DNA from: Actinomycetota bacterium
Lineage (GTDB): Bacteria; Actinomycetota; Acidimicrobiia; Acidimicrobiales; Ilumatobacteraceae
DNA: 19,723 bases
Assembly: GCA_018882725.1 (NCBI GenBank)
Contig: VERK01000015.1
Location: 1 to 19,723 of the forward strand
Reading direction: 5' to 3'
Below the pieces are notes generated by a model that saw only the letters and a list, made by a program, of their open reading frames with translations, did not search any database and was not told the DNA's origin. A program made the position numbers and the translations under genes. Below, piece by piece: positions 13,557 to 19,723 of the stretch (its first letter is position 1; every line of letters begins with the position of its first letter).

Positions 13557-13952
13557 ATGCAGATCGTGTCGGCCCTCTTCGTCGAGAACTTCCAGCTGCG
13601 TCAGGCTCCTGGGCCGAGCACGCGGATCGACATCACAGGAGCCATGTTTTCGATGGCTTCTCCGTCTCCGGTGCCCGTCACCATCGATCCCCATCTGGTG
13701 GCGCTCATCTACTGCGCTCCCGAGCAGGACGGATCGGGAGTGTTCGAAGTGGTGTTCCGTCGGGGCCACCTCGAAACCGATGAGCAGGTGGCGCGCAACG
13801 TGAGTCCGTTCACGGTCGAGCCCGGGAAGTTCACCTATCGCCTCGTGAAGGGTGAGCTCGAGTTCACCGAGTACGGCCAGATCTTCGCGCATTGCCGCGT
13901 CGACCGCGGTCCGTGGCACATCGTTCCGTTCACGCTGCTTCCGCCGGCCTGA
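13557..13952 (+). CDS. 131-aa protein of unknown function
   Basis: I do not recognise this protein with certainty. It is soluble, beta-rich and lacks a signal peptide. Short hydrophobic strands alternate through its length (QIVSALFVENFQLR, VALIYCAPEQ, FEVVFRRGH, FTYRLVKGELEFTEYGQIF), ending in WHIVPFTLLPP. The overall pattern reminds me of the small beta-sandwich proteins grouped as DUF6941, but this is a memory-based impression. ATG 13557 is supported by TACGGT six bases upstream. It lies between nagA and transketolase on the same strand. Codon use looks like that of its neighbours, so it is likely a real gene. Confidence 0.78.
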   Translation: MQIVSALFVENFQLRQAPGPSTRIDITGAMFSMASPSPVPVTIDPHLVALIYCAPEQDGSGVFEVVFRRGHLETDEQVARNVSPFTVEPGKFTYRLVKGELEFTEYGQIFAHCRVDRGPWHIVPFTLLPPA

Positions 13953-13964
13953 CCCGGCTCCGAT

Positions 13965-13970
13965 TACAGT
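13965..13970 (+). promoter_or_regulatory. Leaderless-type -10 hexamer TACAGT for transketolase
   Basis: TACAGT ends eight bases before the GTG at 13979, in the 26-base gap after the 131-aa gene. The spacing is one or two bases longer than for the other genes, so the transcript may begin just before the GTG. Confidence 0.45.
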
Positions 13971-13978
13971 CGGCTCTC

Positions 13979-15934
13979 GTGCCCACCGAACTCGATCGCC
14001 AGGCCGTCAACATCATCCGCGGTTTGGCGATGGACGCTCCGCTGGCCGCCAAGAGCGGCCATCAGGGCACGGCCATGGCGCTGGCTCCACTCGGCCACGT
14101 TCTCTACAGCCGCGTCATGAAGCACGATCCGAGCGATCCGTCGTGGCCCGATCGCGACCGATTCGTTCTGTCGGCGGGTCACGCATCGATCCTCCAGTAC
14201 GCGCTGTTGTACTTGAACGGATACGGCGTGGAGATGAGCGACCTGAAGGCATTCCGGCAGTGGGGATCGGCCACACCTGGTCACCCCGAGCGCGGCCATA
14301 CGCCCGGTGTCGAAGTCACCACCGGCCCACTCGGCCAGGGTCTGGCCAATGCGGTCGGACTCGCACTGGCCGAACGCAACCTGCGGGCTCGATTCGGAGC
14401 CGAACTGAGCGACCACCACACCTGGGTGATCGCAGGCGACGGTTGCTTGATGGAAGGCGTGAGCCACGAGGCGGCCTCGTTCGCCGGCCACCAACGCTTG
14501 GGTCGTCTGATCGTGGTGTTCGACGACAACAAGATCACGATCGACGGTGGCACGTCGCTCACATGCTCCGACGACGTCGTCGCCCGCTTCACGTCGTACG
14601 GCTGGTCGGTCCGTCAGCTCGGTGAGATCGGTGAAGACGTCGATGCTCTCGAGCGAGCGCTCGTCGACGCTCGCGACTCCGATGACGATCGTCCGAAGTT
14701 GCTCGTCTTGCGCACTCGTGTCGGTACGCCGTCGCCCGACTGGACCGACAAGCACGAGGCACACGGCAACCCGTTCACGGCCGAACACGTGTCGCGTACG
14801 AAAGCCGTGATGGGTATTCCCGACGAGCCGTTCTGGGCTCCTGAAGCACTCGTGAACGAATGTCGTGGACTCAGCGCTCGCGGTCGTGCGCAGCGCGAAG
14901 CGTGGCAGAAGCGCTTGTCCTCGTCGTCGGCGCGAGCCGATTGGGACGCGACATGGTCGTCGGGTCGACCCGGATGGTCCGAGGCCTTGCCCCGGTTCGA
15001 CGAGGGTCAACAGATCGCCACGCGCGTTGCGGTCCAGAAGGCTTTCGACGCGGTTGCCGGTGGATTTCCCGCTCTGGTCGCCGGTGCCGCCGATCTCACC
15101 GGAAACACCGGGGCGAAGTTGTCGGGTGCTGCGCCCATGGCGGCCGCCAGTCCGGAAGGTCGCCAGATCTACTACGGCGTGCGCGAACATGCGATGGGCT
15201 CGATCATGGTGGGTCTGGCTCTCCACGGCGGTGTTGTCCCGGTCGGTGGAACGTTCTTCGTGTTCTTCGACTACATGAAGCCGCCCGTTCGACTGGCCGC
15301 TCTCTCGCGAGCGAGGTGCGTGTTCGTCTTCAGCCACGACTCGGTCGGGGTGGGCGAAGACGGCCCGACTCATCAGCCGATCGAACACTTGGCCGCCTTG
15401 CGGGCGATCCCCGACTTGCAGATCATTCGTCCCGCTGACGCCAACGAGACGTCGGCTGCGGTGCGCGTCGCTCTCGAGCACGACGGACCCACGGTGTTGG
15501 TCCTCAGTCGTCAGAACCTTCCCGTCCTCACCGACGGTTCGGCGGTCGATCGCGGCGCTGGGGTGGTCCACGCCTCCACCGGAACGCCAGTGGCTCAGAT
15601 CGTGGCCACCGGAAGTGAAGTGTCGATCGCCGTGGAGGCGGCCCGCGCGTTGGCCGCCGACGACGTCGCGGTCTCGGTGGTGTCGATGCCGTCCTGGGAC
15701 CGGTTCGAATCGTGGCGACGCGCCGACCGTGCCGGAGCCGACGCGGTGCTGCGACCCGACCTTCCCACGGTGTCAGTCGAGGCCGGAGCCACTCTGGGCT
15801 GGGAGCGTTACGCCGATCGGTGTCTCGGAATCGATCGCTTCGGCGCGAGCGCACCGGGCAACGTGGCGTTGGCCCAGCTGGGTATGAACGCCGAGGCCGT
15901 GGCCGCAGCCGTGCGCTCGCTTGTGTCACGCTAG
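13979..15934 (+). CDS. tkt: Transketolase
   Basis: This thiamine-diphosphate enzyme moves two-carbon units between sugar phosphates in the pentose phosphate pathway. The 651-aa protein has all expected parts: KSGHQGTAMALAP near the N-terminus (Gln where many family members have Pro), HTPGVEVTTGPLGQGLANAV, the ThDP/Mg site GDGCLMEGVSHEAASFAGH (Asp154), the pyrimidine-domain catalytic Glu403 in GVREHAMGSIMVG, and GVGEDGPTHQPIEHLAALR. GTG 13979 is chosen because residues from PTELDRQAVNIIRGLAMDA match the family start. The frame is open 29 codons upstream, but that part overlaps the previous gene. It is followed by transaldolase four bases later. Confidence 0.96.
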   Translation: MPTELDRQAVNIIRGLAMDAPLAAKSGHQGTAMALAPLGHVLYSRVMKHDPSDPSWPDRDRFVLSAGHASILQYALLYLNGYGVEMSDLKAFRQWGSATPGHPERGHTPGVEVTTGPLGQGLANAVGLALAERNLRARFGAELSDHHTWVIAGDGCLMEGVSHEAASFAGHQRLGRLIVVFDDNKITIDGGTSLTCSDDVVARFTSYGWSVRQLGEIGEDVDALERALVDARDSDDDRPKLLVLRTRVGTPSPDWTDKHEAHGNPFTAEHVSRTKAVMGIPDEPFWAPEALVNECRGLSARGRAQREAWQKRLSSSSARADWDATWSSGRPGWSEALPRFDEGQQIATRVAVQKAFDAVAGGFPALVAGAADLTGNTGAKLSGAAPMAAASPEGRQIYYGVREHAMGSIMVGLALHGGVVPVGGTFFVFFDYMKPPVRLAALSRARCVFVFSHDSVGVGEDGPTHQPIEHLAALRAIPDLQIIRPADANETSAAVRVALEHDGPTVLVLSRQNLPVLTDGSAVDRGAGVVHASTGTPVAQIVATGSEVSIAVEAARALAADDVAVSVVSMPSWDRFESWRRADRAGADAVLRPDLPTVSVEAGATLGWERYADRCLGIDRFGASAPGNVALAQLGMNAEAVAAAVRSLVSR

Positions 15935-15938
15935 GCGA

Positions 15939-17033
15939 ATGACCAACCTCTTTCGACTGTCGTCCGAGCAAGGCCAGAGTCCGTGGCTCGACAATCTGAA
16001 GAGGAGTTACCTCACCAGCGGAGAGTTGCAGCGCTGGATCGACAAAGGCATTCGTGGCCTCACGTCCAACCCCACGATCTTCCAGAAGGCGATTCAGGGT
16101 TCGAACGACTACGACTCACAGTTCCGTGATCTGGTGACGGCTCAGCGATCGATCGCCGAGTCGTATTGGGAGATGGTCGTTTCCGACATTCGAGGCGCGC
16201 TCGATGTGTTCGCTCCGCTGTATTCGTCGTCGAATGGTGCCGACGGATTCGTGTCGGTGGAAGTCGACCCGAATCTGGCCCACGAAGCGGGTGGAACTCT
16301 GCAGGCTGGCCGCGAACTGTGGCAGCGAATCGACCGACCCAACCTCATGATCAAGATTCCGGCCACCGAAGAGGGTCTTCCAGCCATCCGCTCGATGATC
16401 GCCGAGGGACGCAACGTCAACGTGACTCTCATCTTCGGGCTCGATCGCTATCAGAAGGTGATGGAGGCGTACATCGACGGTCTCGACGATCGCGTTCGAG
16501 CCGGTGGGGCGCCGTCGGGTATCGCGAGTGTGGCTTCGTTCTTCATCAGTCGTGTCGATACCGAGATCGATCGCCGCCTCGACGAGGTCGGTACCGCCGA
16601 AGCGTTGGCATTGCGAGGTCGGGCTGCGGTGGCACAAGCTCGGTTGGCGTACGACGCGTTCAGTCGCACCTTCAGCGGTTCGCGCTGGGACTCGTTGAAG
16701 AACGCCGGCGCCGCGGTACAGCGTCCGCTATGGGCATCCACGAGCACGAAGAATCCGGCGTACCCCGACACCTTGTACGTCGACGAACTGATCGGCCCCG
16801 ACACCGTGAACACCCTTCCCGACACGACGGTCGATGCGTTCATCGATCATGGTCGGGTGTCCCGAACCATCGATACCGACGTCGACGGTGCTCGCGCGAC
16901 CTGGGACGCGATCGGTCGTTTGGTCGATCTCGACGACGTGGCCGCACGACTCGAGCGAGAGGGTGTGACCGCGTTCCAGAAGAGTTTCGACGAACTTCTC
17001 GGTGCGCTCACGGCCAAGTCGGCCGAGCTCTGA
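15939..17033 (+). CDS. tal: Transaldolase
   Basis: Transaldolase transfers a dihydroxyacetone unit between sugar phosphates. The 364-aa protein is the longer actinobacterial type. Landmarks are GIRGLTSNPTIFQKAI, the Schiff-base Lys139 in LMIKIPATEEG, VNVTLIFGLDRY, ASVASFFISRVDTEIDRRLD, and RPLWASTSTKNPAYPDTLYV. ATG 15939 lies four bases after the transketolase stop, so the two genes form an operon. In many Actinomycetota zwf and opcA follow, but here the next gene is on the opposite strand. I see no Shine-Dalgarno sequence, which is compatible with translational coupling. Confidence 0.95.
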   Translation: MTNLFRLSSEQGQSPWLDNLKRSYLTSGELQRWIDKGIRGLTSNPTIFQKAIQGSNDYDSQFRDLVTAQRSIAESYWEMVVSDIRGALDVFAPLYSSSNGADGFVSVEVDPNLAHEAGGTLQAGRELWQRIDRPNLMIKIPATEEGLPAIRSMIAEGRNVNVTLIFGLDRYQKVMEAYIDGLDDRVRAGGAPSGIASVASFFISRVDTEIDRRLDEVGTAEALALRGRAAVAQARLAYDAFSRTFSGSRWDSLKNAGAAVQRPLWASTSTKNPAYPDTLYVDELIGPDTVNTLPDTTVDAFIDHGRVSRTIDTDVDGARATWDAIGRLVDLDDVAARLEREGVTAFQKSFDELLGALTAKSAEL

Positions 17034-17038
17034 ACCGA

Positions 17039-17248
17039 TCAGTCGGATTGAAGAAGGTGCGCCGCTTTCTCGATCGCTCGTCGGGCTTGGGTGATGGTGC
17101 GGTCGATGTCGGGTCGGGCCGACTTTCGCTCACTGGCCTCACGCAGCACGTCGAACGAGATCTCGTCGAGTGACGCACTGATCGATTCGAGTTGGGTGGC
17201 GATCTCGGCCAGCCGTCGTCGCGTGGATGCATCGATTCGATCGTTCAT
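17039..17248 (-). CDS. 69-aa charged helical protein, unknown function
   Basis: This small protein is almost entirely helix-forming and highly charged, with heptad-like spacing of Leu, Ile and Ala (LAEIATQLESISASLDEI and ITQARRAIEKAAHLL). A short coiled coil is likely. It has no cysteine, signal peptide or membrane segment. ATG 17248 has a GAGGGA Shine-Dalgarno sequence just upstream. It follows glcF by 27 bases on the same strand and ends five bases from the convergent transaldolase stop. I do not recognise a family. Position, ribosome binding site and codon use argue that it is real. Confidence 0.68.
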   Translation of the reverse strand: MNDRIDASTRRRLAEIATQLESISASLDEISFDVLREASERKSARPDIDRTITQARRAIEKAAHLLQSD

Positions 17249-17251
17249 GTT

Positions 17252-17257
17252 TCCCTC
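17252..17257 (-). promoter_or_regulatory. Shine-Dalgarno sequence for the 69-aa gene
   Basis: GAGGGA on the minus strand ends three bases before the ATG at 17248 (five bases if only GAGG pairs). It lies in the 27-base gap after glcF. Confidence 0.5.
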
Positions 17258-17275
17258 GTTCTTCGTGTCATCGCT

Positions 17276-18427
17276 TCACGTCGTCGAGTCGAGTGTGGCG
17301 GCAATGATGTCGATGGGGTGTCGCACGTCGAGGCCGGCCGACGACAGGTGCTGCAAACAGCCGGGATTGGCCGAGGCCACGACCGTGCCGACGCCGGCGG
17401 CTGCGTTGATGGCGGCCACCTTGCGACTCCGGGCTTCACGGGCCAGAGTGGGCTGCAACAGCGCGTACGCTCCCCCGGCCCCACAGCACAGTCCGTCGTC
17501 GGCGATCTCGATCGTGTCGGCGAAGGGAGCCAGGCACTCGCGTACGGCTCCGTGTGCACGTTGGACGTGGCGGAGATGGCAAGGGTCCTGAACGACCACT
17601 CGTTCACGCTGGGCGGGTCGAGGTAACTCGTGCACGCGTGGAGCCAGCCACTCGTGCACATCGAGAACACGCGCCGAGAAAGCACGGGCCTCGTCGGTGT
17701 CGAGCAGGTGTCCGTAGTCCTTCAGGGCGGCGCCACAGCCGGCTGAGTTCACGAGGATCGGAGCGTTGCCGGGCATCGAACGCATCGTGCGGTGGGCCAA
17801 CTCTCGACTGTCGAGGCCGGCGTGTGTGTGCAGCGCACCACAGCAGGCCCCTCCTGACACGCCGAACGTGGTGCCGAGGCTCGAGACGACTCGTGCCGTC
17901 GAACGGTGGGTTCGACGTTGCCACGCATCCATCACGCACCCGGTGAAGATCCACACGTCGGGGGTTGTCGACGTCGCTCTCAGTGCCGGGCCATTACGAA
18001 CAGGAATCGGACCCGGGTCGAAACGTCGAGGTACGAGATGCGCGCGACGAGCGACGGCGAGAACGCGAGACCCGATGAGAACGATGCGATGACGGGGCAG
18101 GAGACCGAGACCGACTCGCAACCAGCGCGGCACTGTCGAGTTCGCTACCTGTTGGTCGGATGCCAGGTTGCGCTTGGTGTGCTCGATGAGACGCCCGTAC
18201 GGCACGCCGCTCGGACACGCTGGCTCGCAGCCGCGACACTGGATGCACGTGTTGAGAAAGTGGGCAACGTCCCGGTCGACGGCGATCGCACCCGACTCGA
18301 CCGACCGCATGATGGCGATACGCCCGCGGGGTGAGAGTGCTTCTTCGCCCGAGATGCGGAACGTGGGGCAGTGCGGAAGGCACAACCCGCAACCGACGCA
18401 GGTATTGAGGTCCTCGTCGATCGACAC
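17276..18427 (-). CDS. glcF: Glycolate oxidase iron-sulfur subunit
   Basis: GlcF passes electrons from the flavin subunits of glycolate dehydrogenase to the membrane chain. The 383-aa protein begins with two [4Fe-4S] ferredoxin motifs: Cys10, 13, 16, 20 and Cys61, 64, 67, 71 (CIQCRGCEPACPSGV). Two cysteine-rich CCG domains follow, recognised by FGVSGGACCGALHTHAG and DDGLCCGAGGAYALLQP. GTG 18427 is chosen because TACTCT ends six bases upstream. A glcE-like gene lies upstream on the same strand, with one opposite-strand gene between them. GlpC- or LutA-type proteins share this layout, but the glcE-like neighbour favours GlcF. Confidence 0.9.
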   Translation of the reverse strand: MSIDEDLNTCVGCGLCLPHCPTFRISGEEALSPRGRIAIMRSVESGAIAVDRDVAHFLNTCIQCRGCEPACPSGVPYGRLIEHTKRNLASDQQVANSTVPRWLRVGLGLLPRHRIVLIGSRVLAVARRAHLVPRRFDPGPIPVRNGPALRATSTTPDVWIFTGCVMDAWQRRTHRSTARVVSSLGTTFGVSGGACCGALHTHAGLDSRELAHRTMRSMPGNAPILVNSAGCGAALKDYGHLLDTDEARAFSARVLDVHEWLAPRVHELPRPAQRERVVVQDPCHLRHVQRAHGAVRECLAPFADTIEIADDGLCCGAGGAYALLQPTLAREARSRKVAAINAAAGVGTVVASANPGCLQHLSSAGLDVRHPIDIIAATLDSTT

Positions 18428-18433
18428 GACTTC

Positions 18434-18439
18434 AGAGTA
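18434..18439 (-). promoter_or_regulatory. Leaderless-type -10 hexamer TACTCT for glcF
   Basis: TACTCT on the minus strand ends six bases before the GTG at 18427. It faces an identical hexamer on the plus strand only seven bases away. Confidence 0.55.
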
Positions 18440-18446
18440 TTCGGTC

Positions 18447-18452
18447 TACTCT
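18447..18452 (+). promoter_or_regulatory. Leaderless-type -10 hexamer TACTCT for the MDMPI gene
   Basis: TACTCT on the plus strand ends six bases before the ATG at 18459. With the minus-strand copy it forms the inverted repeat AGAGTATTCGGTCTACTCT. Confidence 0.55.
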
Positions 18453-18458
18453 TCCCGC

Positions 18459-19166
18459 ATGGTTTTCGATCATCTGGTCGCTGTCGAACACATGGCTGAA
18501 GCCATTCGGTCGCGGGCCGAAGCCGAGCCGTCTCTGGAGATTCCTGATTGTCCGGGCTGGAACGCGCGTCGCCTGCTCGGACACATGGGATCGGTGTACG
18601 CGATGATGAGCAATATCGTCGACACCCGCGCTTCGGCGTTCGGTCCCCCACGACCCGATCAGAAGGCTCCCACCGAAGGACCGCTCTCCGAATGGTTCGC
18701 GGCTCGACTCGACGAGGTCCTGATTGCTCTTCGTGACCGGCCCATCACCGACCCCCAGTGGTCGTGGACCGCCGATCACACCGTTGGCTTCTACCACCGT
18801 CGTTTGGCGTTCGAGTCGGCCGTTCACCTCGCCGACGTCCAACGGGCGCGAGGTGAGATGGTCGCGATCGATCGCGCTCTCGCGGTGGCAGGAATCGACG
18901 AGTTCTTTCAGTTGATGCTCCCGGCGTCATCGAAGCCGAAGCCGAATGGATCGCTGCATCTTCATTGCACCGACGGTGACGGTGAATGGCTCGTTCGTAA
19001 CGTCGACGACACGATCGTCACCACCCACGAACACCTCAAAGGTGACGCCGCTTGGCGCGGGCCGGCCTCGGCGCTCTTCCTCTATGCGTGGGGACGGCGA
19101 AGCGACTCGGTCGAGGTGATCGGTGACCAAACGGTGTCGACGTCCTGGGCCGCTGCCGCGCCGTAA
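18459..19166 (+). CDS. Maleylpyruvate isomerase (mycothiol-dependent) family protein
   Basis: This 235-aa protein has the DinB-like N-terminal domain of the MDMPI family (about 1-150), with the signature IPDCPGWNARRLLGHMGSVY followed by a helix containing HRRLAFESAVHLADVQRA. These histidines are where the family's metal-binding residues lie. A smaller C-terminal domain (about 155-235: GSLHLHCTDGDGEW, GPASALFLYAWGRR) completes it. Known members use mycothiol, the main thiol of Actinomycetota, but most have no assigned substrate. ATG 18459 is set by TACTCT six bases upstream; the frame is open further up, antisense to glcF. It sits between glcF and the glcE-like gene on the opposite strand. Confidence 0.88.
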   Translation: MVFDHLVAVEHMAEAIRSRAEAEPSLEIPDCPGWNARRLLGHMGSVYAMMSNIVDTRASAFGPPRPDQKAPTEGPLSEWFAARLDEVLIALRDRPITDPQWSWTADHTVGFYHRRLAFESAVHLADVQRARGEMVAIDRALAVAGIDEFFQLMLPASSKPKPNGSLHLHCTDGDGEWLVRNVDDTIVTTHEHLKGDAAWRGPASALFLYAWGRRSDSVEVIGDQTVSTSWAAAAP

Positions 19167-19182
19167 TTCGCTGCCGACTGAC

Positions 19183-19722
19183 TCACTGCGGAAAGAGCAC
19201 GTCCGGATTCAGACGGCGTGCAGGGTCGAATTCGTCGAGGAGCCGGACTTCGATGTCGTTCGGAGCGGTACGACGATCGGGCTGTGGGACGACGTGGTGG
19301 ACGATGCCGACACCAACCTCGGCCCAGACCGGTTGGTCAGCCGCGCCAACGACGATCGGCACATCGACCGGGGCAACTGACCAGCGGTGGAGTGTGCGAT
19401 CAGCGTCGATCGGAGGCCCATCGACGGCCACCAGACCGAAGCGATCGGCGCTGGCCGCGATGTCGTCGGGATGACCATCGAGTCTGATCGACAGTTGCTG
19501 TCCGTTCCAGAGGAGAGCGGCCGGTCGGTACAACTCCGCCTGGAGATGGCTGACGCGCGACCAATCGGCGTCGACGACGAACCACGACGACGACGTCGGA
19601 ATCGGCCGCGTGCGCAGGATCACGCGGGCGATGAAACCGAGACGGCCGAACGAGCCCACCAACAATCGGGCCACGTCGAAGCCACTCACGTTCTTGACGG
19701 TGGGGCCGCCCACGTTCACCAA
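19183..19722 (-). CDS. glcE: FAD-binding glycolate oxidase subunit (GlcE-like), 3' part only
   Basis: The C-terminal 179 residues of an FAD-binding oxidase of the FAD_binding_4 type are present; the start lies beyond the right edge. PTVKNVSGFDVARLLVGSFG followed by RLGFIARVILRTRP matches the end of the flavin domain of GlcE, where VKNVAGYD is typical. The terminal DEFDPARRLNPDVLFPQ is also characteristic. The remaining part is short, as in GlcE and unlike the longer GlcD. With glcF it would form part of glycolate dehydrogenase, and glcD is probably just outside the window. It ends 16 bases from the convergent MDMPI stop. Confidence 0.82.
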   Translation of the reverse strand: MVNVGGPTVKNVSGFDVARLLVGSFGRLGFIARVILRTRPIPTSSSWFVVDADWSRVSHLQAELYRPAALLWNGQQLSIRLDGHPDDIAASADRFGLVAVDGPPIDADRTLHRWSVAPVDVPIVVGAADQPVWAEVGVGIVHHVVPQPDRRTAPNDIEVRLLDEFDPARRLNPDVLFPQ

Positions 19723-19723
19723 T

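Noticed and set aside
13892..13978. Upstream ATG for transketolase
   Set aside because: It overlaps the end of the preceding 131-aa gene. The family-conserved N-terminus begins at GTG 13979 behind a TACAGT hexamer.
13964..15571. 535-codon open frame antisense to transketolase
   Set aside because: The transketolase frame carries every catalytic motif. The antisense translation has low-complexity Arg/His/Asp composition and no start signal.
17034..17047. Possible terminator hairpin CCGA-TCAG-TCGG between tal and the 69-aa gene
   Set aside because: The stem is only four base pairs and no U tract follows on either strand.
1..19723. CRISPR array, insertion sequence, integrase, toxin-antitoxin or phage-defence island
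   Set aside because: No spaced direct repeats, transposase or integrase motifs, terminal inverted repeats or shifts in base composition were seen. The window reads as core chromosome.

Overview
The window is a G+C-rich, very densely coded bacterial chromosome segment with many GTG starts, one-base or four-base gene overlaps and almost no intergenic DNA. The gene content points to Actinomycetota: a pgsA, gcvH, garA-like (FHA), ftsR-like (MerR), bifunctional-nuclease (DUF151), merR block in the order I know from the Mycobacterium tuberculosis Rv1822-Rv1832 region, and a maleylpyruvate-isomerase/mycothiol-type protein. The style of the proteins suggests class Acidimicrobiia (Ilumatobacter-like), but that placement is inference. 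I see no insertion sequence, prophage, CRISPR array, tRNA or rRNA.

Layout. Positions 1-195 hold a tandem glycine riboswitch (5' end cut by the window edge) leading gcvP (196-3036, +). A small helical protein of unknown function follows (3046-3471, +). On the minus strand, reading from 7956 down to 3499, come pgsA-like, gcvH, garA-like FHA, ftsR-like MerR, DUF151 nuclease, a second MerR and gcvT. The P, H and T proteins of the glycine cleavage system are therefore all here, but only gcvP has a visible riboswitch. From 8004 on the plus strand are an SDR oxidoreductase and a HIT-domain protein. Next come an SRAP (HMCES/YedK-type) protein (-) whose 5' end overlaps that of a divergent beta-lactamase-like serine hydrolase (+), a hotdog thioesterase (-), a fatty acid desaturase overlapping nagA (+), an unknown 131-aa protein (+), and transketolase-transaldolase (+). 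The right end has a 69-aa helical protein and glcF (-), a mycothiol-type (MDMPI) protein (+), and the 3' part of a glcE-like gene (-) running off the window.

The most consistent non-coding signal is a TAnnnT hexamer (mostly TACnGT) ending 6-8 bases before the start codon of eleven genes that begin transcription units, usually without a Shine-Dalgarno sequence. This is the signature of leaderless transcription from -10 elements. Genes inside operons are instead coupled by overlapping or adjacent stop and start codons, and a few (MerR at 4987, HIT at 8816, serine hydrolase at 9973, the small gene at 17248) have clear Shine-Dalgarno sequences. I used the hexamers to choose several starts.

Most genes are ordinary core metabolism: one-carbon/glycine, pentose phosphate, glycolate oxidation, amino-sugar and lipid metabolism. 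I did not find a convincing new multi-gene system. The most unusual items are the promoter architecture, the face-to-face -10 elements between glcF and the MDMPI gene, the antisense start-codon overlap of the SRAP and hydrolase genes, the zinc-ribbon version of GarA, and two unassigned small proteins.
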